Assembly (NCBI GenBank): GCA_015680685.1
Contig: MNCI01008931.1
Location: 218,348 to 282,347 of the forward strand
Reading direction: 5' to 3'
Source: Gnetum montanum
Taxonomy: Eukaryota > Streptophyta > Gnetopsida > Gnetales > Gnetaceae
DNA length: 64,000 nt
In this document: positions 19,374 through 30,968 of the stretch, in pieces
How the letters are laid out: each line of letters starts with the position of its first letter
How positions within the stretch are numbered: position 1 is the first letter of the stretch
Program-made: the position numbers and the translations under genes
Notes under the pieces: generated by a model
The model's database searches: none
What the model saw: only the letters and a program-made list of their open reading frames with translations
What the model was told of the DNA's origin: nothing

Positions 19374-20254
19374 TGATGAGGATATCACCTAGCCCTTGTG
19401 TAATCCTCAATGCATTGTTGTGTGTATGTTTTCTTGTGTCAACCTTGTTGGTGATGATTCCATGGTGTTTTTGCATCTTAAGGAGTATTTGGAGCCTATT
19501 CTGATGAGTCCAAGGGGTTCCAAGGTTAATAGGGACTTGATTGGAGGTGTCCAGATGTTCCAGACCTCAAAATGAGCATCTTTATTTTTGGCCATACCTA
19601 AATATACATCTCCTCTGGAATATTGGCATCTCCGTTACAAGATAGATACCTACTCTTGGAGCAAGATGTCTACTGTCATTGTGCTGCAATGAGTGAAAGA
19701 TGTCTACTGTCTGTGGAAGATGTCTGCTTTGTAACTCATTTGCAGTTTGGAAAGGCATCTCTTTCTTGTTATAGATAACTTGTAAAAATTCCAACGGACT
19801 CCAAATTGAATTTTAAAATAGCGGGAAGGCAAAAGGCTATACAATATACTATAAATAAGTGTCAAAGGCTTGAGTTTGGATAGGCTAATTTGAAGGAAGA
19901 GAAGGTTAGTCTCAAGGAGAGAGCTTGTCTAAGGGAATTTGAGCAAGAGGCAAGGGCAAGCACTTGAGAGAGTTTAGGAGAATATCTTATAAGTGTCTTG
20001 TTTTGAGCTTTGGCTCCATTATGAGCAATTGAGGGATTGAGAGGGAACATGTGTGGCCTCTAAGATCCTTGGAACAGGTGTGAGTTGAGCTTAGCTCCTC
20101 AATCTTGGATGCATTTCTCTATATTTTGAGAATTTTTTATTTATGTAATTTTTTTTTCCATTTTCTTATGTTATTCTAGTTTTCTAAGCTTAAATTGCTT
20201 AGGAAGATTGTGGACTAAGTCCTCTTGGGGTCTATTGAGGTAGGCTTTGCATCA
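19374..20254 (+). repeat. 3' LTR of the small LTR element
   Basis: Begins TGATGAGGATATCACC after a purine tract and ends TTTGCATCA. It aligns along its length with 17397-18319. It directly abuts the truncated minus-strand gypsy gag at 20255. Confidence 0.8.
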
Positions 20255-21520
20255 TAGGAGCTTGACTCTTTCCATTCCCTACATAAGAAGATTGGGTACC
20301 TAGAGTAATGGTGGAGTGTGGTCCCCTAAAGCCACTACCAATGCTCTTTTCTCTAAAACCACCAAATCCTCCTCTAGATTTCCTATTTCCCTAAGGTGCT
20401 TCTACCCCATTCTTTTCTTGCATTTGGGGCTTCATGTCAACCATCAAACTAGTAGCCAACTCGAGCACTTTCCTATACTTTGTGATCCTTAGGTTTTTGT
20501 TTTTCCATGGGCTCCAAGGTTTCAAGCCATTGAAAATGAGCCAATACTTTCTTGTCTCATTGATGTTAGGGACATGCAACACTAGGTCTTGGTGTTCCTT
20601 AATATAGTCCTCTAGCTTTTGAGTCTATTGGATCTTCTTCGACTTTGCCTAACCTTTGTTAACTAAGTCGCTTGGATAAATGTTTTTAATTAGGGTCATC
20701 TTGAACTCCACCAATGTGTTGATTGGTCTTTAGGTTGTCCTGGACTTCAATTTCTAGATGATGTTGAGCTAGCAAGTTTGTGCAACTCCACCGAATAATT
20801 GGATAGGCATGTGAACTTGGGTTTCCTTAGGGTTCTCATGTATCTCCAAGAATTTCTCCATTCCATAGAGCAAGTCATCGATGACTTTGTCCTCCCAATT
20901 TCCCTTATAGACCTTCAGTTCTTTGGCCTAGAACTTAGATGCTGATCATTTGGACCTTGTTTCAATCGCTTTCACCTATACTACCAATTAGTTCTTAAGG
21001 TTCTCATTTTTCGTCTTCAAGTCCAACACCTCACCTTGAAGTTTTCTAGTAGCAACTTGCATATCATCAACAACAACATCCCCCAACCATTCTAAATGAT
21101 TTTGCATCATAAAATTTTGGGCTAGAAAAAGCTTGTGCTTCATGCCCAAATTCAGCTCCTGGAGATAGGGCACGTCCATGGGGTCCACAATTTCATGGAC
21201 CATCCTCACCTACTCAATAGCAAGCAAATTGCTGATGATAACATGATCCACCTGCAATAGCCGGCTCCACATCTCTTGTACCTTTTCAAAGGTCTTATCA
21301 ATCTCCTCAACAATCACCTCTTTGTTCTCTTCCTTGTGTACACTCATCTTTTAGATTGTCACCTACAACTAGCTCTTCATGAGGGGTAGGACCATGAGGA
21401 ACGATGTCAGAATCTTCTCTCCTAATCTTTTTTGTCACCATAGGAGCAACCATCCACATGAAACATGATCTTATTTGCACAAATCATCAACCACAAGCAA
21501 TGTCCCACAAACGATGACCT
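20255..21520 (-). pseudogene. Ty3-gypsy gag (Retrotrans_gag), truncated
   Basis: Read on minus from about 21450 down: an acidic N-terminus (MVTKKIRREDSDIVPHGP), coiled-coil-like stretches (NLGMKHKLFLAQNFMMQNH, LQGEVLDLKTKNENLKN), then the capsid-like core with FLEIHENP, QLFGG, TLVEFKMTLIKNIYP, LEDYIKEHQDLVLHVPNI and YWLIFNGLKPWSPWKNK, and a Lys/Met-rich tail. The order and the LxxP..xE...YFxxGLxPW pattern are those of plant gypsy gag. Several stops and frame changes are present. Protease and pol are missing: it is cut at 20255 by the neighbouring LTR element. Confidence 0.75.
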
Positions 21521-21521
21521 T

Positions 21522-21534
21522 GGCTTTGATACCA
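21522..21534 (-). promoter_or_regulatory. Primer-binding site, initiator tRNA-Met type
   Basis: On minus it reads TGGTATCAAAGCC, one base from the common TGGTATCAGAGC(C). It lies between the LTR end and the gag pseudogene and fixes the element's orientation. Confidence 0.75.
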
Positions 21535-21536
21535 AG

Positions 21537-21907
21537 TGTTACAGTGTTGTCCTTTGAAGCATTGTACAATACCATCCTTGAGTTCCAAAACATTAAGGAA
21601 CAAAGGACAAACTCAAGATGGACTACACCTTACTACTCATAGTACTTGCACATAGTAAGAAGACATGACATCCTTTAGATGTTACTTAGAAGCATAGTGA
21701 GTACACTTTTGTCATTACATATACATATAATCCTAGGACATAACACAAAAGACATGACAATACAACAAGACACATGCTACACCACAACAAGACAATGAGG
21801 GCTGAACCTACTATGTGTGTGTCTAACCCTATGCCCTCACTCCAAAGAGAAAGGGTAGTGCTCAAGCCAAAGGCCAAAGCCTTAGTAGCCTACATATCCT
21901 TGTGACA
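21537..21907 (-). repeat. 5' LTR of the minus-strand gypsy fragment
   Basis: On minus it ends ...CACTGTAACA just before the PBS. The proposed start is TGTCACAAGGATATG at 21907, giving a 371-bp LTR with TGTNACA inverted ends. The PBS-proximal end is firm; the distal end is inferred from the terminal motif only. Confidence 0.5.
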
Positions 21908-22084
21908 CCATTCACAAGGAATTAGGGCCATGTAAACTAGTTGTTAATGATGGTTATGATAGCATAAAAATTGGAAGGATCTCCACACTCTTCTAACCCT
22001 CAATCTAGAGGGAAATAACCTTCGAACCATCAACAAGACATGGTGATCAATATACTGTATTGTAGTGCAGTCCCTGGCTCTTTG

Positions 22085-22620
22085 GGGCCAGGGGACTTTC
22101 TCTTACTCATTGGCAACCTAGTGCTCATAAGGACCCAGATTTGTTCGTCAAGGTTCCTGTCTAGATTTGCACCTCAGGCTGGCCTAAGAGTTTTGGTCTA
22201 ATTTTTTCTTCAAACCCTGGCAGGTTTCTTTGGAGAGTCTATCACTTTTGTTAGGTTCCTTGCCTCCATGGGAAGAATGGAGTATGCCTATTTTTGCCTA
22301 TGGTGGTTGATGAGGAATGGGAATCTTCCAAAAGGTGTTTGCATGTAGACATCCTAGGGTTTGAAAGCTTTACAGTTGAATATGAGAATGTTCTAGTTGC
22401 AGGTAATGATAAGCAGAAGGTTACACAAACAAATGGGGGTCCAAGTTGTGATTTCTATGGCAAAGGTAATCATATGACAAATGAATATTATACTCAATTA
22501 TGTAAAGCTAGTAAAGGGATGTGTGACCTTGATACATGCAAGAATCTGACCCTCAGGAATAAAACCCTTGAAGTAAGGTTACAAAACTTGGGAGGTGGCA
22601 TACCATTGTTAAGAAGGATA
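22085..22620 (+). pseudogene. LINE-C ORF1 fragment
   Basis: WLFGARGLSLTHWQPSAHKDPDLF aligns with FYGARGLALTPWRPGAHRETDLF of LINE-B; shown here only in part, WLFGARGLSLTHWQ. A TAG at 22162-22164 replaces the Trp of VWI. A frame change leads to AGFFGESITFVRF and then to CDFYGKGNHMTNEYY, a decayed zinc knuckle in which the CX2C pair has lost its second Cys. Confidence 0.75.
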
Positions 22621-23195
22621 AGGTTTTGCAGTCTCCTACCCCAAAAATCATTAACCTAGTGGACATCCTTTTAATTAATAGTTTTTAGTTTTTTGAAAAA
22701 GATATAGACCAATAGCCACTAGATCTAACCATCGACAAAAGATAAGATTGGAGATCTTAGAGCACAAACTAATTTCACGAGGTTGCATGTTGGGACCATC
22801 ATTGATGAAGTTGCCACCAAGGTTGATGAGGAGGTCATAATTAAAGACATCACTATTGCTACTAAGATGGCATTGGTTAAAGAAATTGTTGTTATTAGTG
22901 TGGGTTAAGGAATTGACAATAGATTGGCACCCAATGCTCACGTTGATTTGCCTTCTCTTCATTTTTGGGTTTCTTTCTTTCATGGCTCCTCTTCATGCTA
23001 CTCTCCTCTAGAATCAATCAAGAGGTAGATCTTGATGGAGAAGAATGATGCTAGATTCAAGGTGGCATTTGAGGCCTGCAAGCTAGGGAGGCCTTCATCT
23101 TAGGAGACTAAACTCTATAAAATAGAATAGGACTTAGATTTTGGGATTCAAGGAATCCTTTGTGAGGTCTACAAAAAATGCTCTACTTGTAGACC

Positions 23196-23873
23196 ATGGA
23201 GCTTCTCAATTGGAATTGTTAGGGATAGGGTACCCCATATAAGTGAAATTCACTCAAGGGTTTAGTTAGATAAGGAAATTGTGATGTCATTTTTTTTAGG
23301 AATCCAAGATCATTGCAAAGGAAAGAGGCATTCTCTAGTGGCAAGGATGGGAGTCTTTTCTAGTGGAATCTAGAGGCAAGGCTGGTGGACTAGCCATGTT
23401 AACCAAATTACATGCTCAATATATTTGTGGTTCTAATTGGAGTTAGACACTCTTCCTTCTAGGGTAAAATATTTGGATCACCAACTTCTACGACCCTTAG
23501 AGGATGGAGGTAGATGACAACAAATTCTTTGGGTGGGGGAAGCAGTTTTGAATAGAATTCAATAGATCATTGTTGGGATTTCCAACTGAAGATTGCATTG
23601 TTGGAAAATGATCAATTAGGGGGAGTCCATCCTCTAGGTGGAAAGGAGTTTGCTTAGGTTATGGTGGACTGCTAGTTAGTAGATTTGGATATCCAAGGAT
23701 GTAAGTTTACTTGGAGTAATAGGGACATAGGGACAAAGTGGATGCTATCAAGGATTGATAATAAGTTTTGGGTTAGCTCACTTCCTATGGCCTAGTTTCG
23801 ATTTGTCCTTGTAGCTTTAGGTTGTAGAGCCTTAAATCAAAGACCATTGCGTTTATCCTTTAATCAATAGTAG
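23196..23873 (+). pseudogene. LINE-C ORF2 endonuclease fragment
   Basis: ATG 23196 opens MELLNWNC with stops in the same GTPY region as LINE-B ORF2. Later CKFTWSNRDIGTKWMLSRID matches the FTWSN...LTRID segment of the LINE-B endonuclease. Many stops occur. It ends at the LTR-like insertion. Confidence 0.75.
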
Positions 23874-26740
23874 TGTAACACCTTGCCCAACTGCTCCTGG
23901 CTAAGATGAAGTGATGCCTAGGATCACTAGTAATAACACAACGGAAGCATGACAAATTGAGAACTAATAGTGCATGAAATTACATTAAAAATAAACCACT
24001 CAATATATATATAAATATTATGAAATGTCAAACTATACAAAAATCCATGCCATACCAAAGACTGAGCATACATTCCAATTTATAAAACTACATGTCTCAA
24101 CATAAACCAAAAATCTGTACTACTCACAAGATACAAAACATAAACATCATCATATACATAAGAGTGCAATGAGGTTCATGCAACTATAAACAATCCATAG
24201 AAAATTATGCTTGGAGATAAACATCAACCAATTCCCGTAGACATCTCTCTCCTCAGCTCTCTCAATGCTCTCTTGCACCTTTGTGGCCTCCACCTATAAC
24301 TAAACAAAGTTAGTATAAAATGGAATGGGAAACTTTTATAGTTTCCTTGCTAGATGGTCAATAGGTGTTGCACTGGAAGAGAGTAATAGGGTACAAGGCA
24401 ACTTGCATCAATTGTTAGTCTCGCACATGCTCTAAGCAACACATGCATATACAATATAACACACATAGTACTAGCACAATCCCTACTAGAGTGAACATAT
24501 CTCTCACAAATATAATCACTATTAGACATAACCAATTATATTTTCATTATACCACATTGCATGCATTTTTACTATTATGTCCATGCATTTGTATCTACAT
24601 CATATCATCAAGCATCACACGAGCCATTGATAAATCAATTCCAAGATATATTACCATTACTATAACTCATAAAGCAATACCAACATCTACACATAATCTA
24701 TGTGGTTGCTATACCAACATATACACATACTCCATGTGGTGGCCATACCAACATATACACATTACCCATGTGGTTGCCATACCAATGTATACACATTACC
24801 CAAGTGGTTGCCATAACAACATATACACATTATCCAAGTGGTCACTAGCAAGTAGCATGTGAAATGTTGTTATAAGTACTCATAATCAATCACTTGTTTG
24901 CAGGTCTTTTATTAGTCTTTTATTTACTCAACCAATGCTAGGGTTCATTAACCTATGACCTACAACCACTAGCCTTCTAGAGGACTAGCTATAGGGATGT
25001 ACACACCTATGCCATGTACCAGCCATAGGGACAATTACACCTACACTCTCCTACTCTTAGGATGAGGCCTGAGATAGGAGCCTCATTGATGCATAATAGT
25101 GGGGGTCAATCCATAACTACCTCTAGGGTGCCTCATCACCAACTAGTCCACACCCTTATGCTAGCACCACCCACCAACGACCACTACAAGCATCATTGCG
25201 AAGATGTACCAATTTAGGCTAGCTTAAGTCATCACATGCCATAAACACAACACATATAAAACAAACATAACTTGACCACAAGTATCCACATCCAACGTTG
25301 CATGACAAAATTTCTTATCACTCCTTAATCTATATATAATTTCATAAAAATGACTACTATTGTAAACTCCAAAATGATAGATGCTAAAAGAAAAAGCAAA
25401 TTCCATCATTAAAAAGTACATCCAAAAACGATTCCAACGACATTAACTTCACCTCAATCGGACTCCTAGAGATAGTTATATGTATTTTTAAAAAATTAAA
25501 TATTAAATAATAATATTTAATTACCATCAGTGATATCAAAACTCCTAGAAACACTTGCATAAAAACATATCCATAAAATATATTATTAAAGCCATGCCAA
25601 TCCCATCAACATCACATCTAATATTCCACAAGTCCACATCATTTCAATCATCATATATCTATTCGTAAATAATCCACAAACCAAATCGTAAATTTTGGGA
25701 AATTTGCAAAACAATTTCTCCAAACTCATTCTTTAAACTATCTGCCCCACATGCCTATATCACATGAGTTAGTGTAAAATACAAAGAAAAAGATAAAGAC
25801 AACCCACCTATTAAATTTGTTAGAGTAGAAATTTTGAAATAAGCATAAAACCCTCAGCAATCTAGCAAGATGTGGTTTTGCTTCAAACAAGTACTGTACT
25901 TGCATAGATACGACCATCACAAACCCAAATCCAAGTTCAAAGCAAAGCAAAATCCCTCCATGTAGCTAAAAATTTGGAAAAAGAGTGGAAAATGGAAGAA
26001 AACAAAAGAACCATGAAAGAATAGACTTAGGCTTAGTTTTTGTTCATAGAGAAAAAAAATAGAAAACCCAAATTCCATGGTGTGGGAGGTGGTGTTATTT
26101 TCTTTTTTGGTGATGGAAAACATATAGTTAATAAAGCATGTATAAAGCACATGCACTTTGTATAAAAGACATTTACTTTCGACGCGCACATTATGGTGCA
26201 TATGCAAAACAAATTTTACTTTTATTTAATTTTTTAAAAAAACTATATTCTTTTCCATAAGTCTATTTTTTAAATTTCTTCCCCGACTAATGTCCTGCAC
26301 TTCACACATGCATAACAAACACATTGGAACTCCAAATTCAAATCCATTTAAACCTATGAGACCCATATCAAACACTCTACACATCCATATGCTAAAATCA
26401 CATCGAAGTAACTCACAACATAGCACTACAGTTCAAATGCATAAATACTAAAGCCACACATAAAATATAAATACATACTGAATAGTTACTCTTGTACCAC
26501 AATTCAACATCTTTGCCAGCTACATCACTTGTCCAACATATCATACAGGACTAGTGTACATAATCATACTAGTTAAGCATGTAAAGACATCATATGCATA
26601 ACATAAAAAGCCAAAATATCTTCGCATATAAAGCACAACCATAACAAACTAACTCATCCTCAATAACCCGCCGAGACCACACACAATATATAAATCATAA
26701 TTGTAATGTAATACTCAATGTCTATGGAAGGGTTATAACA
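23874..26740. repeat. 2.87-kb LTR-like insertion in LINE-C
   Basis: Begins TGTAACACCTTGCCCAA and ends GGTTATAACA. It is flanked by agtag (23869-23873) and agtaa (26741-26745), one mismatch from a 5-bp target duplication, and splits LINE-C. No coding domain, PBS or second LTR was seen inside, so it may be a very long solo LTR. A 34-bp tandem array lies at 24676-24847. Open frames inside (24443-24862 and others) have no recognisable product. Confidence 0.5.
24676..24847 (+). repeat. 34-bp tandem repeat, 5 copies
   Basis: Five consecutive units of the type caacatatacacattaccc + atgtggttgccatac. Period 34 bp, with a few substitutions per unit. It lies inside the LTR-like insertion. Confidence 0.9.
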
Positions 26741-26749
26741 AGTAAGGTG

Positions 26750-27260
26750 GTTTTACATGTTTGGCTAACCACAATGCAGATAACACCATTATCACAACTA
26801 AAGCTATGGTTCCTGAAGCCACTGCTATCTAAATGGCTCTGAATAGGATGCAAATTGAGTTGGGGCTGGCCATTACTTGGGGTAAATCTAATGGTCGGTT
26901 TGTTCAGACAGGGGCCCATATGAGGGGTAAAATTTGCAAAACACTGGAGGTTGGTAATGAAACTCCAACAAATAGCTATCTGGGCATACCAATGTGTTCA
27001 TGGAACAAGACAGCCACATGGAAGCATCCCGTCCAACAAATTCAATCTATGGTGGAGACTGTGGTGCCTTAAGATTCTTGTATAGTAGAGGCAAATTCAT
27101 GTTTGCTGGCTCTGTTTTGGTTGCTATAACTTGGTGTTTTGCCTCTGTTGCTGTTCCACCCAAGTAAGTTATTCAAGAGATAAATTACATCAGCAAGAGG
27201 TTTGTTTGGTCTGGTGGGAAAAGGGGACCAAGAACTCATATGGTGGGTTGGGATTCCATC
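26750..27260 (+). pseudogene. LINE-C ORF2, RT C-terminal half
   Basis: NADNTIITTKAMVPEATAI corresponds to YADDTMLLSRAAVPQ of LINE-B (catalytic DD now DN). Then MALNRMQIELGLAITWGKSNG, NSYLGIPMCSWNKTATW, LYSRGKFMFAGSVL, AITWCFASVAVPPK and KRFVWSGGKRGPRTH follow the LINE-B order. Two or more stops and one frame change near 27070. Confidence 0.8.
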
Positions 27261-28000
27261 TCTAAAGTAAAATAAGAATCCTGAAAAAATAAAACATTCA
27301 ACAAAATAGGCGAAAAACATGGTTTGGGAACTTAAATAATCTTTCTTGCCAAATATGAAATTTAATATAGAGCAACAACATGACTGGGAAACTCAAATAA
27401 GCTTTTTTAGGAGATTTTCCTTTTGCAAAATCTTGCCAACATTCCTCCGATCTTTAGTACATCCAATAGTACCCTAACCTCTCTGTTTCCTGGATATCAA
27501 ATGTTTGGTGTATGAAATGAAGAAAGGGGTAGGCTATTTCTAAGGCCTTGAGTTCACATGCAAAGCAACATGTCCTTGAATGTCAAAATGTATATCATTC
27601 TCTATGTTTGACACATGTTTCACTTGTGTATCCAAACACGTACTTTTCTACATGCATCACATAGGCCCACTTGTGTGCTGAATGCATGCACCCTTTCTTC
27701 ATGTATGTTGAACTACAGGTCTTTAACATATACTTACACGAAAATGGTGGCGACGTACATATGAGGTCAAAAGTTGTAGTCCATGTGGAATTTTCAACTG
27801 TGTAAAAAACAAGCATAAAACAAACATGTTAACTCTGTTTCAAACAAACCAAAAGTCCATTCATGGCGTTTCCAATGCTGCAGACGCATTAGTAAGGTTA
27901 GATTTCACATAAATCAGCAACTCAGGTACTTTCTTAAGAAACCTAATTTTCTGACGTTTAATATTTCTTTAAAATTATGTTTGATATTGATTTAAACAAT

Positions 28001-28140
28001 GAATGAGGTACAACTCACTTGGTTGGCTTGTGATTTACAAGTTTCAGGTTTGATCCTAAGGGGTATGCTATGACACGTGCTAATGTGGGGGCATGGTAAA
28101 AAAGAAATATATAGGCTATGCCTCAGGTGGACAGCCAACC
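28001..28140 (+). repeat. tRNA-related SINE-like copy
   Basis: gaggtacaactcacttggttggc resembles a tRNA 5' part with an A box (shown here: caactcacttggttggc). GGTTTGATCC at 28047-28056 matches the pol III B box GGTTCGATCC apart from one transition. No tRNA secondary structure closes, so it is a SINE-type derivative and not a tRNA gene. No poly(A) end identified. Confidence 0.5.
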
Positions 28141-28814
28141 ATAGAAAATCACTGTCAAAGCCTTTACCTAACTTAATGAACTCATATAGATGGAATAATG
28201 GCACCATTATGAATATCAGCATTTAATTTGAAAAGAAAATTTTACAAAGTGTATGATCCAGGTAGGAATGGTATTCCAAAGGCTCTAAATGCTCTATGAA
28301 GAGAGTATGGTATAATCATATTCGCAGAATTGAAAATGGTATAGATGGAATAATAATTATAATCTTAATCTAACATTGCTGCAGTAAAAAGATTCCAACG
28401 ATATTCAAGAGTTGTTACAGTTGTGGACGGGAATTGAGCAATAAGTAAAAGATACTGAACTTAACAAAAATATATATGAAAGAAAACACAGAAAAATATG
28501 CAAAGAAGTATATAGAATTTGATTTTTTTAGGTTGTGACACTAAGCTTAATCTAACCATAATTTGTTCAAAAAAATATAAAGAAGAATCAGTCAGCTCAT
28601 GAAGTAACGATTTTACATTGCATGTCTGCATTTAATGTTACACTTCATCCTCAATTCTCGTAATTTTAGGTCTATTAGAAGATCTAACACACAGTTGTGC
28701 ATTTTTAATGAAGTGCTACAAGAAAGCAGTTTGATAATGTTGACACAATCTCTCAGCTTACAAGGAACAGGATTCCATATATACTTTGCTGTTCAAGTGT
28801 GTTTGTAGTATCAA

Positions 28815-28974
28815 CAGTAAGTAATTGTATTACATGTTTGAACGTAAATGTTTTTAAATTATTATAGGTTCACCAACGAGACAAATGCTTTACAGTAATA
28901 GTAATTGTATTACATGTCTGAACATAAATGTTTTCAAATTATTATAGGTTCACCAACGAGACAAATGCTTTACA
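28815..28974 (+). repeat. ~80-bp direct tandem duplication
   Basis: 28815-28892 and 28893-28974 share gtaattgtattacatg...ttataggttcaccaacgag...acaaatgctttaca with a few substitutions. It is near the 3' end of the phosphatase intron. Confidence 0.9.
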
Positions 28975-29230
28975 TACAGTTATTGGCACTATTTAAGGAT
29001 CATGAAATTTATTGGGTTTCTTGCTCTGCTGTTTGGTCTATCTTTATTTGAAGAAATATTTATGCTAAATACCGTACTGATATGGTTGGTTTTTGTGTTT
29101 TTTTTATGCAAGAAACAATGCAGTGATTGATTCTTAAATGTACTGGAACAATATTCATATTTCTTTTGCAATATTCTTGTGATATGTTCCGGCTAGGTTA
29201 AATTATTCCTTGGAATTCTTGTCTGTGCAG

Positions 29231-29302
29231 GCATTCTCTCTTGCTGGCTTTGGTGGTTGGAACCTTGTCAAAATTGTGACCCCAGACAACAGTGGTGACT
29301 GA
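29231..29302 (+). CDS. SixA-like histidine phosphatase, terminal exon
   Basis: After ...gtctgtgcag the exon encodes AFSLAGFGGWNLVKIV and TPDNSGD, then TGA at 29300-29302. A-x-x-x-AGFGGW-x-L is the conserved C-terminus of plant SixA-like proteins and follows directly from SWEE, the end of the exon at 14656; both junctions are phase 0. The 3' UTR probably extends over 29303 to about 29510 (T/A-rich, AATTGTATTTTAAAG-like signals near 29445). Intact frames in both exons argue for a working gene, though the upstream exons are not visible. Confidence 0.85.
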   Translation, partial: AFSLAGFGGWNLVKIVTPDNSGD

Positions 29303-30449
29303 ATGGATGCTTCTATACTGTCTTTCTTACAACGTTGGGATTTTGATATAAAGCAAGAGGATAAGCTGCAATTATAGTGATGTATGAGAAATACACAATC
29401 AGCATGTATTTGGTGTAATCCATATTTTGTTACTTTTAGCCAATTGTATTTTAAAGCAATTTGATTGTACTCCAAATTTTAACGCAGAAATCAATCATTT
29501 TAAATGTGTTTTTAACCATCCAAGCGAATCAAGTTGCTGGTGTGTTCTTTTTTCCACAAAGGAAATCCAATGATTTATAGCGGTTAGGACACGTGATAAA
29601 AGCGGTGCGTTCCAAATTTAAAAGATGGTTGCCTGCGGCCAGCCATGGACCATACGGAAGTTGCAAAATATTGGCTTATTTATAGCTGCTCCATTAGCAG
29701 CTCAGTAGTAAGGGTGAGACCATATTGTTATGACAAAAACACCTTTGCATAATAATGTAGTTAAGCTAGTTAGTGAAAGGTGGTTTAAGTGGTTAACATA
29801 TTGGCTTGTTCGAGGTTAATTCATGTTGGAGATGTCTTAGAGTGTACCTATAGTCAAATTATGGACTTCAATCAGTTACTAAAAGTCTATATCAAACTCT
29901 AAGAATAAATACTATTTTAAATCTTATAAAGTCATGGCAATAACTAATCATTCCAATATATTTGTGTACTATTTCAACTTGAATAGAGGAAAACTTTGTT
30001 GCAAGCAAATTTTAAACTTATATCATACTGATTGACACAAATGTGTTTTCAAGTTACAATATCATTTGCATTACTAAATTTAAGACCTTGTTTGTGGTAT
30101 TTACTAAGATTAGGTAGATTTCAAAAAAAAATTTAAAAGTCAACGTTCCATAACTAAGATGGATGGTCTATGTTAAATGATGCCTTTACAAAGAAAACAT
30201 CTTCAACTTGTAGGCACAATCTATAAGGAATTTTCCCTCTTGCAGAAATCCATAAAAATGTTCAATTCATAAATAAGCTTGATATGTAATTAAAAGACAT
30301 TAAAACTTTATTATTGAATTTTGTATGATGCATAAATTTTTTGATGATGGAGAATTTAAATATACATTAAAACAGTTCATAGGTACAATTCCTAGGTACT
30401 TGGCTCATAAAAATAAGAACTTTGTGTGTGAGGTTTAAAAAAGTGTCAT
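29303..30449. other. 3' UTR of the phosphatase gene, then no gene seen
   Basis: The first ~200 bp are presumably the 3' UTR. Around 29770-29840 a stretch with gtggtttaagtggttaac and ttgttcgaggttaattc resembles a decayed SINE head. The rest is AT-rich without features. Confidence 0.45.
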
Positions 30450-30600
30450 TGAGGTTCAACGTTCATCCTACTAAGGGGGATCTAGGAGGGTTAGTAGATA
30501 AGGGAAAGCCCAATTTCTTTTTGAGCGGTTGTGGCAAGGCTTGAACTTAAGTCTTACCACTTAAAAATTAAGCACTTTATTGTCACTCCAAATGATAAGC
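30450..30600 (-). repeat. SINE-like repeat, copy 1
   Basis: On minus: TTGGAGTGACAATAAAGTGC, then a core with AAGTTCAAGCC (B-box-like) and an end with GGATGAACGTTGAACCTCAA. It aligns with the copies at 30969-31120 and 41397-41540. Confidence 0.6.
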
Positions 30601-30968
30601 CCTTAATTGCAAGGTTTGAATATGCAAAATAATCATTCCATATTGCAAATCCATGTAGCATGATACATATAAGCCAAATAGATAATGGCAAAGGAGTTAC
30701 ACTTGTATAGGTAAGTCTAATTTTTAAAGAAATTGTATTTTGAAGATAAGAAAATGGGAAATCTTAATTATATATAACTTGTTGAAATGACATTCATAAT
30801 TGTTAATTCTTGTTTTTATATAAGTGTACTTACAATGCCAATAATCATATATTTATGCATAAGCCTACAAATAAAAAATTCTTGAATAATGTTTTTAAAG
30901 TTATGAACATTATCATATGAGGTAGCTTCAATAGATTTTCACCTAAAAATTTAGAAAACCTTGAAATT
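30601..30968. other. No gene seen
   Basis: AT-rich, no motif recognised. Confidence 0.4.

Larger units (their letters stand above)
17397..20254 (+). mobile_element. Non-autonomous LTR retrotransposon, 2.86 kb, probably gypsy-derived
   Basis: The LTRs are 17397-18319 (923 bp) and 19374-20254 (881 bp), both starting TGATGAGGA and ending in (A/G)CATCA, an inverted TGATG...CATCA. A primer-binding site resembling initiator tRNA-Met follows the 5' LTR at 18322-18334. A purine-rich tract aagggtggaagaga (19360-19373) precedes the 3' LTR. The 1.05-kb interior has one degraded ORF and a ~50-codon scrap of gypsy pol. No RT, RNase H or integrase is present, so it depends on other elements. No flanking duplication was found; the left flank was itself duplicated and the right side abuts another element. 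Confidence 0.8.
22085..27260 (+). mobile_element. LINE-C: broken LINE with LTR-like insertion
   Basis: ORF1 pieces (22085-22620), the endonuclease start (23196-23873) and the RT C-terminal half (26750-27260) are colinear with LINE-B. Between the last two lies a 2.87-kb insert with LTR ends. About 1.3 kb of LINE sequence (late endonuclease to early RT) is absent, so a deletion also occurred. It is AT-richer and more decayed than LINE-B. Confidence 0.75.
14657..29230 (+). other. 14,574-bp intron of the SixA-like gene, packed with retroelements
   Basis: It begins gtaact after ...GGAAGAG and ends ...gtctgtgcag before GCATTCTC; both sites are phase 0 and join SWEE to AFSLAGFGGW. Inside, all in one intron, are a LINE ORF1 piece (+), a truncated LTR, a complete small LTR element (+), a gypsy gag with LTR (-), LINE-C (+) with a long LTR-like insert, and a SINE-like copy. 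The sequence next to each splice site (14660-15100 and 28150-29230) is TE-poor. Confidence 0.8.

Noticed and set aside
24676-24847. CRISPR-like array of 34-bp repeats
   Set aside because: Units are directly adjacent without unique spacers, and the context is plant retroelement DNA.
24443-24862. 139-codon open frame rich in Thr/Ile/His
   Set aside because: Created by the 34-bp tandem repeat and AT-rich sequence; no domain.
28001-28060. Possible tRNA gene
   Set aside because: A- and B-box-like words exist, but no cloverleaf or anticodon stem can be folded; a SINE-like derivative fits better.
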